NCBI RefSeq assembly: GCF_008329905.1
Contig: NZ_CP032155.1
Coordinates: 806,001 to 870,000, forward strand
Direction: 5' to 3'
DNA from: Mycobacterium sp. ELW1
Lineage (GTDB): Bacteria; Actinomycetota; Actinomycetes; Mycobacteriales; Mycobacteriaceae
DNA length: 64,000 nt
The notes below the pieces were generated by a model. The model searched no databases. It was not told the origin of the DNA and worked only from the letters and a program-made list of their open reading frames with translations. The position numbers and the translations under genes are program-made. Shown piece by piece: positions 28,212 to 36,247 of the stretch (positions are counted from its first letter, which is position 1; every line of letters starts with the position of its first letter).

Positions 28212-29009
28212 ATGTACCCCCGGTTCGACGATGCGATGACATTGCACCCGCTTGACAACGGCTTTGAGGCAAACCTCAATGAGCACTGGACAATTGGCCC
28301 GAAGGTCCACGGCGGCGTGATGTTGGCGTTGTGCGCCAAGGCGGCTCGCGAGGCGTACGACCACCCGCGCTTCGAGCCGGTTGCGGTGTCGGCGGACTTC
28401 CTGTCGGCGCCGGATCCCGGGTCGGTTCGCCTGGTCACAGCAGTGCAGAAGCGCGGACGCCGAATCGGTTTGGTCGACGTCGCCCTCACCCAGGGTGGGC
28501 GCACGTGCGTGCGCAGCGTCGTCACCCTGGGCGATCCCGAACATCACGTCGAGCCCCTGCTGTCGGCCAATCCGGTGACACCGCTGATGAGCGTCGAGCC
28601 GCCGGAGCACATCGAGCCGATCGGCCCGGGCCATCCGGCGGCGGCGATCAACAATCTGGCGCGCGGCTGCGATATCCGGCCTGATCTGGACGAGACGCGC
28701 ACCGGGTCCGGTGCGCCGGTGTTCAAGATCTGGGTGCGCCCCAAGGACGGGCCGGTGGACGTGTTGTTCGCGCTGATGTGCGGGGACATCTCGGTGCCGG
28801 CGTGCTACGCGGTGGGCCGCCGTGGTTGGGCGCCGACGGTGCAGATGACGGCGTACCTGCGGGGCATACCCGACCCGGGTTGGCTGCGGGTGGCCTGCAC
28901 GACGACCCAGATCGGCCAGGACTGGTTCGACGAGGACCACACCGTGGTCGACAGCGCCGGCCGCATCATCGTCCAGACCCGCCAGCTCGCCCTGGTGCCC
29001 GCCCAGTGA
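28212..29009 (+). CDS. Double hot-dog acyl-CoA thioesterase family protein (Rv0499-like)
   Basis: This 265-residue protein has two hot-dog-like halves. The first holds WTIGPKVHGGVMLALCAKAA and FLSAPDPGSVRLV; the second DVLFALMCGD and WAPTVQMTAYLRGIPDPGW. This is the TesB-like arrangement of acyl-CoA thioesterases. Substrate chain length is unknown. ATG at 28212 follows GAAAGG (28201-28206). It is the last gene of the ppx1 run. Confidence 0.85.
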   Translation: MYPRFDDAMTLHPLDNGFEANLNEHWTIGPKVHGGVMLALCAKAAREAYDHPRFEPVAVSADFLSAPDPGSVRLVTAVQKRGRRIGLVDVALTQGGRTCVRSVVTLGDPEHHVEPLLSANPVTPLMSVEPPEHIEPIGPGHPAAAINNLARGCDIRPDLDETRTGSGAPVFKIWVRPKDGPVDVLFALMCGDISVPACYAVGRRGWAPTVQMTAYLRGIPDPGWLRVACTTTQIGQDWFDEDHTVVDSAGRIIVQTRQLALVPAQ

Positions 29010-29065
29010 CTTCGGCGCGCAAACCGCCGCTGGGCGAACGAAAGCGCGCCGAAATCGTGGGGACC

Positions 29066-29196
29066 TCGGTCGGCCGACCCAGGCCGAAATCATCGGCCTC
29101 CTCCTCGTGCCGCGGGCGGCCCGCATCGGTCGGCCGGCCCAGGCTGAAATCATCGGCCTCCTCCTCGTGCCGCGGGCGGCCCGCATCGGTCGGCCG
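29066..29196. repeat. 60-bp tandem repeat, 2.2 copies (MIRU/VNTR-like)
   Basis: Copy 1 is 29066-29125 and copy 2 is 29126-29185, differing at two positions (29077/29137 and 29085/29145). A partial third copy runs to 29196 and abuts the proC promoter. The unit is a multiple of three and stays open in several frames, but no convincing coding sequence uses it. It is GC-rich with short palindromes such as GGTCGGCC. Copy number may vary between strains. Confidence 0.9.
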
Positions 29197-29197
29197 A

Positions 29198-29203
29198 TAG
29201 GGT
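29198..29203 (+). promoter_or_regulatory. Predicted -10 element for leaderless proC
   Basis: TAGGGT lies 6 bp before the proC ATG at 29210 and directly follows the tandem repeat, so any upstream promoter element would lie in repeat DNA. No good -35 box is seen. Confidence 0.5.
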
Positions 29204-29209
29204 CTGCGC

Positions 29210-30073
29210 ATGGCCAGAATCGCGATCATCGGCGGCGGCAGTATGGGCGAGGCGATCCTTGCGGGGCTGCTTCGGGCGGGCCGGCAGGTGAAGGACATCG
29301 TCGTCTCCGAACGCATGCCAGAGCGTGCCCGCTACCTGGGCGAGAAGTATTCGATCCAGTTGGCGTCGGTGTTGGAGGCGGTGGAGACCGCGACATTCGT
29401 CGTCGTTGCGGTCAAGCCCGGTGATGCCGAGCCCGTTGTCGCCGAGATCGCCGAGGCCGCGGCGCGGGCCGACGGCGACTCCGTCGAGCAGGTCTTCGTG
29501 ACCGTGGCCGCGGGGGTGACGATCGGTTTCTACGAATCGCGGCTGCCCGCCGGATCACCGGTCGTCCGGGTGATGCCCAACGCACCGGCTCTGGTCGGCG
29601 CGGGCGTCAGCGCCATGGCGCCCGGGCGGTTCGCCACCGCTGAGCAGCTCGCTGACGTCGCGGCGGTGTTCCGCTGCGTCGGTGACGTGTTGACGGTCCC
29701 TGAGAGCCAGCTGGACGCCGTCACGGCCGTCTCCGGTTCGGGGCCCGCCTACTTCTTCCTGTTCGTCGAAGCATTGGTCGACGCGGCGGTCGCCAACGGG
29801 CTCGGGAGGGCCGTCGCAACGGACCTTGCCGTGCAGACCATGGCCGGATCCGCGGCGATGCTGCTGGAACGCCTCGACAGCCAGCGGGCTGCTGGCGAAG
29901 ACGTCGGACTGGACACGTCGCCGGCCCGGCTGCGGGCGATGGTGACCTCACCCGGCGGCACCACTGCCGCTGGCCTGCGGGAACTCGAGAACGGTGGGCT
30001 GCGGGCGGCCCTCGCGGCTGCCATCGATGCCGCAAAAACCCGCTCTGAGCAGCTAGGAATTACATCAGAGTAG
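29210..30073 (+). CDS. proC: Pyrroline-5-carboxylate reductase
   Basis: ProC reduces pyrroline-5-carboxylate to proline with NAD(P)H. The 287-residue protein has the Rossmann motif IAIIGGGSMGEAIL, VVVAVKP, VVRVMPNAPALVGAG, and the C-terminal signature SGSGPAYFF ... ALVDAAVANGL ... TSPGGTTAAGL. Length and motifs are standard. It corresponds to Rv0500. ATG at 29210 fits a leaderless transcript. Confidence 0.97.
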   Translation: MARIAIIGGGSMGEAILAGLLRAGRQVKDIVVSERMPERARYLGEKYSIQLASVLEAVETATFVVVAVKPGDAEPVVAEIAEAAARADGDSVEQVFVTVAAGVTIGFYESRLPAGSPVVRVMPNAPALVGAGVSAMAPGRFATAEQLADVAAVFRCVGDVLTVPESQLDAVTAVSGSGPAYFFLFVEALVDAAVANGLGRAVATDLAVQTMAGSAAMLLERLDSQRAAGEDVGLDTSPARLRAMVTSPGGTTAAGLRELENGGLRAALAAAIDAAKTRSEQLGITSE

Positions 30074-30211
30074 TTCAAAGAATTTCTGATGGATTGACCC
30101 ACACCCGTCGCAGTAACCCCATCCGCCACGCTATTCTCCTCGTGTATGCACGGCTGGGTGCCAGCGGTGGGGAAGCCGCTGGAACTGCCGTGCCTGACGG
30201 ATTGGGTTGCG

Positions 30212-30472
30212 ATGACGTCTATGAACGGGCCATCAGCGCGGGATTCGGCTGGAAAGTCGGCGCGTGATGCCGGCGCTGACAACCCGCCCGCCGCTCGAGC
30301 TCAATTTCTCACCGTCGCCGAGGTCGCCGCGCTGATGCGCGTCAGCAAGATGACGGTCTACCGCCTGGTGCACAACGGCGAGCTGCCCGCGGTGCGGGTG
30401 GGCAGGTCGTTCCGGGTGCACGCCAAGGCCGTTCACGATCTGCTGGAGACGTCGTACTTCGACGCGGGCTAG
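30212..30472 (+). CDS. Excisionase/BldC-type helix-turn-helix protein (Rv0500A-like)
   Basis: This 86-residue protein has a disordered N terminus (1-30) and a compact MerR/excisionase-like HTH: FLTVAEVAALMRVSKMTVYR, then GELPAVRVGRSFRVHAKAV. It probably binds DNA as a regulator rather than as a phage excisionase, since no integrase is near and it is conserved after proC in mycobacteria. The start may be ATG 30212 or ATG 30221. A TTGACC hexamer at 30094-30099 and TATTCT at 30132-30137 lie upstream but are too far apart to pair. Confidence 0.87.
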   Translation: MTSMNGPSARDSAGKSARDAGADNPPAARAQFLTVAEVAALMRVSKMTVYRLVHNGELPAVRVGRSFRVHAKAVHDLLETSYFDAG

Positions 30473-30554
30473 CGAGATCGTCAGGCAGGCGTTCATCGCA
30501 CGCTCGCGAGCTCGTCGGCGCCAGGTCGTTTTCCGTTCCGCATGCCTGCTTAGG

Positions 30555-30560
30555 TAAGGT
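30555..30560 (+). promoter_or_regulatory. Predicted -10 element upstream of the bS22 gene
   Basis: TAAGGT fits TAnnnT and would place the transcription start near 30567, about 55 bp before the ATG, so that the leader would contain the hairpin at 30577-30594. No good -35 match is present. Confidence 0.4.
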
Positions 30561-30576
30561 GTCCGGGACACAAGAA

Positions 30577-30594
30577 GCCTGCTCTCGTGCAGGC
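30577..30594 (+). repeat. Leader hairpin GCCTGC-N6-GCAGGC before the bS22 gene
   Basis: This is a perfect 6-bp stem with a 6-nt loop (TCTCGT), 28 bp upstream of the bS22 start and inside the predicted 5' untranslated region. The gene has only a weak ribosome site, so this may be a translational control element. Function not shown. Confidence 0.5.
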
Positions 30595-30622
30595 ACTGCG
30601 AGGATTTAGGTAGCGGATTTTC

Positions 30623-30724
30623 ATGGGTTCAGTCATCAAGAAGCGGCGTAAGCGCATGTCGAAGAAGAAGCACCGCAAGCTGCTGCGTCGTACCCGGGTC
30701 CAGCGCAGAAAACTCGGCAAGTAG
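30623..30724 (+). CDS. Small ribosomal subunit protein bS22 (33 aa)
   Basis: This 33-residue, extremely basic peptide starts [17 protein letters not shown] and ends in KLGK. It matches the AURKAIP1/COX24-type protein seen as bS22 in mycobacterial 30S ribosome structures. Sequence, size and position after Rv0500A agree. More than half of the residues are Lys or Arg. The Shine-Dalgarno match is poor, and a leader hairpin lies at 30577-30594. It is easily missed by gene finders because of its length. Confidence 0.93.
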
Positions 30725-30786
30725 TCGTCGCACCCGGCCTGGCTCGGCCATCGTCGTCGAGCCGTGCCGGGTCTCGCGCAGGCCGA

Positions 30787-30792
30787 TAGGCT
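30787..30792 (+). promoter_or_regulatory. Predicted -10 element for leaderless galE2
   Basis: TAGGCT lies 6 bp before the ATG at 30799, the same layout (GATAGG-T) as proC and the gene at 40308. Confidence 0.5.
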
Positions 30793-30798
30793 GTTCTG

Positions 30799-31872
30799 AT
30801 GTCTTCCGGCGGTATGGACAACGAAGCCCCGCATTACCCGAAGGTCGTGCTGGTCACCGGGGCATGCCGGTTCCTCGGCGGATACCTCACCGCGCGTCTG
30901 GCGCAGAACCCGCTGATCAACAAGGTCATCGCTGTCGACGCCGTCGCGCCCAGCAAGGATCTGCTGCGCCGGATGGGCCGCGCCGAGTTCGTGCGCGCCG
31001 ATATTCGAAACCCGTTCATCGCCAAGGTGATTCGCAACGGCGAAGTCGACACTGTGGTGCATGCCGCCGCGGCGTCCTACGCCCCCCGCTCGGGTGGACG
31101 CGCCACGCTGAAGGAAATCAACGTGATGGGCGCCATGCAGCTGTTCGCGGCGTGCCAGAAGGCGCCCTCGGTGCGGCGGGTGATCCTCAAGTCGACCTCC
31201 GAGGTCTATGGCTCGCACCCGCACGATCCGGTGGCGTTCACCGAGGACAGCAGTAGCCGCCGTCCGCCCGCGGAAGGGTTCGCCCGCGACAGCATCGACA
31301 TCGAGGGCTATGCCCGCGGACTCGGCAGGCGCAGGCCCGACATCGCGGTCACGATCCTGCGGCTGGCCAACATGATCGGTCCGGGCATGGACACCGCGCT
31401 GTCGCGGTATCTGGCCGGCCCGCTGGTGACCACGATGCTGGGCCACGACGCGCGGCTGCAGCTGCTGCACGAGCAGGACGCGCTCGGCGCGCTGGAGCGG
31501 GCCACGATGGCCGGCAAATCGGGCACCTTCAACATCGGCGCCGACGGCGTGATCATGATGTCGCAAGCGGTTCGGCGGTCCGGACGCGTTGCGATTCCGT
31601 TGCCGAATTCCGCGGTTTGGGCACTGTATTCGTTGCGAAGGGCGGGCCGGGCCTCCGACCTCAACCGTGACCAGATGGATTGGCTGAATTACGGCCGGGT
31701 CATGGACACCACCAGAATGCGCTCCGAGTTGGGCTTCACGCCGAAATGGACGACGATGGAGGCGTTCGACGACTACGTGCGCGGCCGAGGTTTGACACCG
31801 ATCATCGATCCGAAATGGGTACGATCTGTGGAGAGTCGCGCGGTCGCCGTTGCGCAGCGGTGGGGCGGCTGA
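30799..31872 (+). CDS. galE2: Extended SDR, NAD-dependent epimerase-like (GalE2/Rv0501), likely catalytically atypical
   Basis: This 357-residue extended SDR has an altered Rossmann motif VTGACRFLGGYL and the STSEVYG segment. At the position where YxxxK should occur, about 28 residues before ILRLANMIGPG, the sequence reads FARDS (residues 161-165), so both catalytic Tyr and Lys appear replaced. It is therefore annotated as an epimerase by family only and may bind nucleotide without epimerising sugars. It lies 29 bp before the acyltransferase gene and is probably co-transcribed with it. Confidence 0.85.
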   Translation: MSSGGMDNEAPHYPKVVLVTGACRFLGGYLTARLAQNPLINKVIAVDAVAPSKDLLRRMGRAEFVRADIRNPFIAKVIRNGEVDTVVHAAAASYAPRSGGRATLKEINVMGAMQLFAACQKAPSVRRVILKSTSEVYGSHPHDPVAFTEDSSSRRPPAEGFARDSIDIEGYARGLGRRRPDIAVTILRLANMIGPGMDTALSRYLAGPLVTTMLGHDARLQLLHEQDALGALERATMAGKSGTFNIGADGVIMMSQAVRRSGRVAIPLPNSAVWALYSLRRAGRASDLNRDQMDWLNYGRVMDTTRMRSELGFTPKWTTMEAFDDYVRGRGLTPIIDPKWVRSVESRAVAVAQRWGG

Positions 31873-31901
31873 GGGGCCAATGGTGGGGAGAAGGTATCGA
31901 A

Positions 31902-32966
31902 GTGGCGGGTGAATCAAAGGCGAAAGTGATTCCGCTGCACTCGAATACGAGTCGAGTTGCGGCGTCCCGTCGTGCTGCGCAGCGCGCTGATGCGGCGCGC
32001 CGTCATCCCTCGCTGATGTCCGACCCGGGCACCCGTGCCTCGGCTGAGGAGATCGCCGCCGTAGTACGAGAAATAGACGCGCGGCGCGCGCCCGGTGGAA
32101 ACGGGGTCGCCGAAGATGCGCCCAATGAACTGGCGCAACGCATTTCGGCCGTCGCGGAGTATGTCACCAAACGATTCACCGGCGACTATTCGGTCGACGA
32201 ATTCGGGTTCGACCCGATGTTCAATAACGCGATCGTATTGCCTTTGCTCCGGCCGCTTTTCCAGAATTGGTTCCGGGTCGAGGTCAGTGGCATCGAGAAT
32301 CTGCCGAAAAAGGGCGCCGGCCTGGTGGTCGCCAATCACGCCGGAACGTTGCCGATGGACGGTCTGATGTTGTCGGTGGCGGTCCACGACCATCACCCGG
32401 CGAACCGGGACGTGCGGTTGCTGGCGGCCGACATGGTCTTCGATATGCCGATGCTCGGCCCGATCGCCCGCAAGGCCGGCCACACCATGGCCTGCACCAC
32501 CGACGCCCATCGTCTGCTCGCCGGCGGCGAACTCACCGCCGTGTTCCCCGAGGGCTACAAGGGCCTGGGCAAGCCGTTCCGGGACCGCTACAAGTTGCAG
32601 CGCTTCGGCCGCGGCGGCTTCGTCTCGGCAGCGCTGCGCACCAAGGCGCCGATCATCCCGTGCTCGATCGTCGGGTCCGAGGAGATCTATCCGATGATCA
32701 CCGACGTCAAGCTCCTGGCGCGGGTGCTCGGGTTGCCCTACTTCCCGATCACGCCGCTCTTCCCGCTGGCCGGCCCGGCCGGGCTGATCCCGCTTCCGTC
32801 GAAGTGGCACATCGCATTCGGAAAGCCCATCGAGACGGCCAGCTATGACGAGGCCGCCGCCGACGATCCGATGATCACGTTCGATCTCACCGACCAGGTG
32901 CGCGAGACCATCCAGCAGACGCTGTATCAGTTGCTGACGAAGCGTCGCAACATGTTCCTGGGCTGA
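31902..32966 (+). CDS. Lysophospholipid acyltransferase family protein (Rv0502-like)
   Basis: The 354-residue protein has a charged N terminus (1-85) and a PlsC-like domain containing VVANHAGTLPMDG (145-154) and FPEGYKGLG. The histidine-to-aspartate spacing in this motif is HX6D, not the HX4D of classical PlsC; I recall this variant from a DAGAT-like subgroup. It probably acylates a glycerolipid at the membrane. GTG at 31902 follows GAGAAGG (31888-31894). It ends 6 bp from the convergent hadD. Confidence 0.85.
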   Translation: MAGESKAKVIPLHSNTSRVAASRRAAQRADAARRHPSLMSDPGTRASAEEIAAVVREIDARRAPGGNGVAEDAPNELAQRISAVAEYVTKRFTGDYSVDEFGFDPMFNNAIVLPLLRPLFQNWFRVEVSGIENLPKKGAGLVVANHAGTLPMDGLMLSVAVHDHHPANRDVRLLAADMVFDMPMLGPIARKAGHTMACTTDAHRLLAGGELTAVFPEGYKGLGKPFRDRYKLQRFGRGGFVSAALRTKAPIIPCSIVGSEEIYPMITDVKLLARVLGLPYFPITPLFPLAGPAGLIPLPSKWHIAFGKPIETASYDEAAADDPMITFDLTDQVRETIQQTLYQLLTKRRNMFLG

Positions 32967-32972
32967 GCCCGG

Positions 32973-33488
32973 TCACTGCGGGCTGGTTTGCCTGCCCATT
33001 GCCGCCGCGGCGATGGCTGCGACCTGAGCATTGGTTTCCTCGTCGCCGCCGGCTTCACCGATCATGGTCACGACGGTCGTCATCACCGGTTTGCCATCTT
33101 CATCGGTGACTTCGCTGCGCAATTCACTGATCACCGTGCCGTGCGATTCGACAACCGAGTCCAGCCACGAGTCGAAGAACAATTTGTCGCCCGCCACGAT
33201 CCGCCGGTGATATTTGATCTTCTGATCGCGATGAATGACGCGCGCGATATTGATGCCGACATCGAAGTTACGGAAGATGTCGAGCTGCACCTGGCGGCCC
33301 GGGATCGCGATGAACGTCAGTGGCGCCACCACGTCGGGGTAACCGGCGGCCTTGGCCGCTTCCTCGCTGTAATGCAGCGGATCGTCGGACTGGATCGCCT
33401 TGGCGTACTCGCGGATCTTCTCGCGACCGACGAGGTAGTAGTCCGGATAGCGGTAGTGGGTTCCGATGATGTCGCTGGCGATTGACAC
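32973..33488 (-). CDS. hadD: Mycolic acid FAS-II (3R)-hydroxyacyl dehydratase subunit, HadD
   Basis: This 171-residue single hot-dog protein is of the HadA/HadC (MaoC N-terminal-like) type, with [33 protein letters not shown] and [18 protein letters not shown]. HadD (Rv0504c, MSMEG_0948) is known to act in late mycolic acid elongation. HadA/C-type subunits lack the catalytic hydratase motif and pair with a HadB-like partner; the partner is not in this window. GTG start. It is convergent with the acyltransferase gene and 38 bp after serB1 on the same strand. Confidence 0.9.
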   Translation of the reverse strand: MSIASDIIGTHYRYPDYYLVGREKIREYAKAIQSDDPLHYSEEAAKAAGYPDVVAPLTFIAIPGRQVQLDIFRNFDVGINIARVIHRDQKIKYHRRIVAGDKLFFDSWLDSVVESHGTVISELRSEVTDEDGKPVMTTVVTMIGEAGGDEETNAQVAAIAAAAMGRQTSPQ

Positions 33489-33526
33489 CCGGGGAGCCTA
33501 TCAGCGGGTATTGCGGACGCTGTGAA

Positions 33527-34456
33527 TCAGCGCCGACGTGACACCGCTGCCGCGAGCGCGCCACCGACTGCGCCCAGCGCCAGCGCCGACGGCACCCCGA
33601 TGCGTGCCGCTTTGCGTGCGGTGCGGAAATCACGGATCTCCCAGCCCCGCTCGCGGGCCAGCTCGCGCAGGTCGGCATCGGGGTTGATCGCGACCGCGGT
33701 GCCCACCAGCGACAACATCGGCACGTCGTTGTAGCTGTCGGAATACGCGGTGCAGCGCCGGAGGTTCAGCCCTTCTCGAATGGCCAGCTGCCGCACCGCG
33801 TGCGCCTTGCCGACGCCGTGCAGGATGTCGCCCACCAGCCGGCCGGTGAAGACACCGTTCTCCGACTCGGCGACGGTCCCCAGCGCGCCGGTGAAGCCGA
33901 GTCGGCGGGCGATCGTGTCGGCCAGCTCGTACGGGGTCGCGGTGACCAGCCACACCTGCTGGCCGGCGTCCAGATGCATCTGCGCCAACGCCCGGGTGCC
34001 GGGCCAGATCTTGTCGGCGATGATCTCGTCGTAGATCTCCTCGCCGACGGCGATCAGCTCGGCCGTCGAACGCCCCTCGATGAACGCCAGTGCCTTGCGC
34101 CGGCCTTCGGCCACGTCGTCGCTGTTCTCCCGGCCGGTGAGCTGAAACTTGGCCTGCGCGTAGATGAATTTGGCCATGTCGCCGTAGGTGAAGTACTTGC
34201 GTGCGGCCAGCCCGCGACCGAAGTGCACCAGCGACGAGCCCTGCACCAGCGTGTTGTCCACGTCGAAAAACGCAGCGGCGGTGAGGTCGGCAGGCGGCGG
34301 CTCGGGCGGCTCGGTGGCCGCCGGCCCCGGCTCGCGAACCGCGGCGATGCTGGCGTCGCGCGCCACCGCGCTGGCTTGCTCGGCGACCAACTCGTCGACG
34401 GCCGGCTCGGCGCCGGCATCACCTGCAAGCTCCTGGTCGTGGTCCCCGGAACCCAT
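33527..34456 (-). CDS. serB1: HAD-family phosphatase, SerB1-like
   Basis: The 309-residue protein has a Pro/Ala-rich N terminus (1-57) and a HAD phosphatase core: [13 protein letters not shown] (nucleophile Asp in DxDNT), [12 protein letters not shown], and [11 protein letters not shown] with the acidic motif. It ends in a hydrophobic helix followed by SRRR. It was named after phosphoserine phosphatase, but the family (HAD-IB, GPAT/PSP-like) is broad, so the substrate is not certain. It is divergent from the glutaredoxin-like gene with 30 bp between starts. Confidence 0.87.
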   Translation of the reverse strand: MGSGDHDQELAGDAGAEPAVDELVAEQASAVARDASIAAVREPGPAATEPPEPPPADLTAAAFFDVDNTLVQGSSLVHFGRGLAARKYFTYGDMAKFIYAQAKFQLTGRENSDDVAEGRRKALAFIEGRSTAELIAVGEEIYDEIIADKIWPGTRALAQMHLDAGQQVWLVTATPYELADTIARRLGFTGALGTVAESENGVFTGRLVGDILHGVGKAHAVRQLAIREGLNLRRCTAYSDSYNDVPMLSLVGTAVAINPDADLRELARERGWEIRDFRTARKAARIGVPSALALGAVGGALAAAVSRRR

Positions 34457-34486
34457 GGGTCAACCCTAACTGCGACACTGGGTCGG

Positions 34487-34747
34487 GTGAGCCGCGCACA
34501 CGTCGAGCTGTTGACCCGGGCCGGGTGCAGCATCTGCCAGCAGGTCTACGGGCGCCTCACCGAGTTGGCCGCCGAACTCGATTTCGAGCTGTCGGCCACC
34601 GATGTCGATGCCGCTGCGGCCGCGGGGGACAACGCCTTACGGGCCGAATTCGGCGACCGGCTGCCGGTCGTGCTGCTCGACGGGCGCGAGCACAGTTACT
34701 GGGATGTCGATGTCGCGCGGCTTCGCGCCGACCTGTCTGCGCGGTGA
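34487..34747 (+). CDS. Glutaredoxin-like protein (Rv0508-like)
   Basis: This 86-residue thioredoxin-fold protein has a CSIC (CxxC) redox motif in TRAGCSICQQVYGRL, and RLPVVLLDGREH with the cis-proline. It matches DUF836/glutaredoxin-like proteins. The GTG start gives VSRAHVELL. In M. tuberculosis, mmpS2 and mmpL2 lie between serB1 and this gene; they are absent here. It precedes hemA by 106 bp. Confidence 0.88.
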   Translation: MSRAHVELLTRAGCSICQQVYGRLTELAAELDFELSATDVDAAAAAGDNALRAEFGDRLPVVLLDGREHSYWDVDVARLRADLSAR

Positions 34748-34788
34748 ACACCGGCGGAATTTGGCCAGCTGCCTGCGCAGCGTTTACC

Positions 34789-34805
34789 GTGGAACTAAGT
34801 TTCAC
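34789..34805. promoter_or_regulatory. Near-perfect 17-bp palindrome upstream of hemA
   Basis: GTGGAACT-A-AGTTTCAC has 8-bp arms with one mismatch. It lies 49 bp before the hemA start in a 106-bp intergenic region and is a plausible operator. It does not match the Rex consensus (TTGTGAA-N4-TTCACAA). Confidence 0.55.
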
Positions 34806-34853
34806 TAACGGAGCATTCCGTCACAGCGAGGGAGCGGGCCAGGTGATCGTGCC

Positions 34854-36221
34854 GTGAGCGTCCTGCTGTTCGGAGTTTCGCATCGCAGCGCTCCGGTTTC
34901 GGTTCTCGAGCAGTTGTCCACCGACGAGTCGGACCAGCTCAAAATCGTCGATCAACTGCTGCAGTCGTCGCTGGTGACCGAGGCGATGGTGCTCTCCACC
35001 TGCAACCGCGTCGAGGTCTACGCGGTGGTCGACGCCTTCCACGGCGGCCTGTCGGCGATCGGCCAGGTGCTGGCCGAGCACTCGGGCATGCCGATGGGCG
35101 ATCTGACCAAGTACGCCTACGTCCGCTACGCCGAGGCCGCCGTCGAGCATCTGTTCGCGGTCGCCAGCGGCCTGGACAGCGCCGTGATCGGTGAGCAGCA
35201 GGTGCTCGGCCAGGTCCGCCGTGCCTACGCCACCGCGGAAGCCAACAAGACCGTCGGGCGGATCCTGCACGACCTGTCGCAACGTGCGCTGTCGGTGGGC
35301 AAGCGGGTGCACTCCGAGACCGCGATCGATACCGCCGGCGCCAGCGTGGTGTCCGTCGCACTGGATATCGCCGCCTCCCGCATGGACGGGTTGGCCGGGC
35401 GCTCCGCTGCCGTCGTCGGCGCCGGATCGATGGGCGGGCTGTCGGTCGCGCACCTGCTGCGCGCGGGCGTCACCCACATCGACGTCGTGAACCGGTCGTT
35501 GCCGCGTGCGACGCGCCTCGCCGAGAGCATCCGTCAGCAGGGTGCGACGGCCCGGGCGCTGAGCCTCGAGGAGCTGCCTGCCGCGCTGGCCACCGCCGAT
35601 GTGGTGGTCAGCTGTACCGGCGCGGTCCGTCCGGTGGTCTCGCTGGCCGACGTGCACCACGCTCTGGCCAGCGTTCGTCGCGATGAGACCGCCCCTCCGC
35701 TGGTGCTCTGCGACCTGGGCATGCCCCGCGACGTCGACCCCGCAGTGGCCGGTCTGCCCGGTGTGGCGGTCATCGACATGGACCGGGTGCAGCGCGAACC
35801 GTCGGCCAGGGCCGCGGCAACCGACGCCGAAGCAGCCCGGCAGATCGTCGCCGCCGAGGTTGCCAGCTACCTGACCGGCCAGCGGATGTCGGAAGTCACA
35901 CCCACGGTGACCGCACTGCGTCAGCGCGCCGCCGACGTCGTCGAATCGGAACTGCTGCGGCTGGACAACCGGTTGCCGGGCCTGGACGACGCGCAGCGCG
36001 ACGAGGTCGCCCGCACCGTGCGGCGGGTGGTCGACAAGCTGCTCCACGCCCCGACGGTGCGCGTCAAGCAGCTGGCCAGCGCGCCGGGTGGCGACAGCTA
36101 CGCCGAGGCGTTGCGGGAACTCTTCGAACTCGATCCGCAGGCCGTCGATGCCGTGGCCGCAGGTGAATTGCCCCTGCTGGCACCGGAATTCGATCAGGGC
36201 CGAACCGACGGCACCGGGTAG
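34854..36221 (+). CDS. hemA: Glutamyl-tRNA reductase
   Basis: HemA reduces glutamyl-tRNA to glutamate-1-semialdehyde, the first committed step of tetrapyrrole synthesis. The 455-residue protein has [14 protein letters not shown], the catalytic cysteine in [10 protein letters not shown] (Cys50), [13 protein letters not shown], a Rossmann motif [13 protein letters not shown] and the C-terminal dimerisation helix. GTG at 34854. It is the first gene of a hemA-hemC-hemD-hemB operon; hemL, encoding the next enzyme, lies at 51.4 kb. Confidence 0.97.
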   Translation: MSVLLFGVSHRSAPVSVLEQLSTDESDQLKIVDQLLQSSLVTEAMVLSTCNRVEVYAVVDAFHGGLSAIGQVLAEHSGMPMGDLTKYAYVRYAEAAVEHLFAVASGLDSAVIGEQQVLGQVRRAYATAEANKTVGRILHDLSQRALSVGKRVHSETAIDTAGASVVSVALDIAASRMDGLAGRSAAVVGAGSMGGLSVAHLLRAGVTHIDVVNRSLPRATRLAESIRQQGATARALSLEELPAALATADVVVSCTGAVRPVVSLADVHHALASVRRDETAPPLVLCDLGMPRDVDPAVAGLPGVAVIDMDRVQREPSARAAATDAEAARQIVAAEVASYLTGQRMSEVTPTVTALRQRAADVVESELLRLDNRLPGLDDAQRDEVARTVRRVVDKLLHAPTVRVKQLASAPGGDSYAEALRELFELDPQAVDAVAAGELPLLAPEFDQGRTDGTG

Positions 36222-36247
36222 CGCGGTTGGCCGGCAGTAACGACACG

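Noticed and set aside
28966..29316. A minus-strand frame encoding a repeated 20-residue unit over the tandem repeat
   Set aside because: The 60-bp unit is a multiple of three, so any frame through it repeats. The frame overlaps proC and has no ribosome site or conserved ends.
30212..30472. Phage excisionase suggesting a prophage or integrative element
   Set aside because: No integrase, attachment repeats or phage genes are near, and the gene is in its usual mycobacterial place after proC.
30551..30565. Possible IdeR (iron) box TTAGGTAAGG before the bS22 gene
   Set aside because: Only the left half resembles the consensus; the right half lacks the CCTAA symmetry, and a ribosomal protein is not an expected target. 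A -10 box explains TAAGGT better.
34789..34805. Rex operator upstream of hemA
   Set aside because: The palindrome core lacks TTGTGAA...TTCACAA spacing (4 bp) and has different inner bases.
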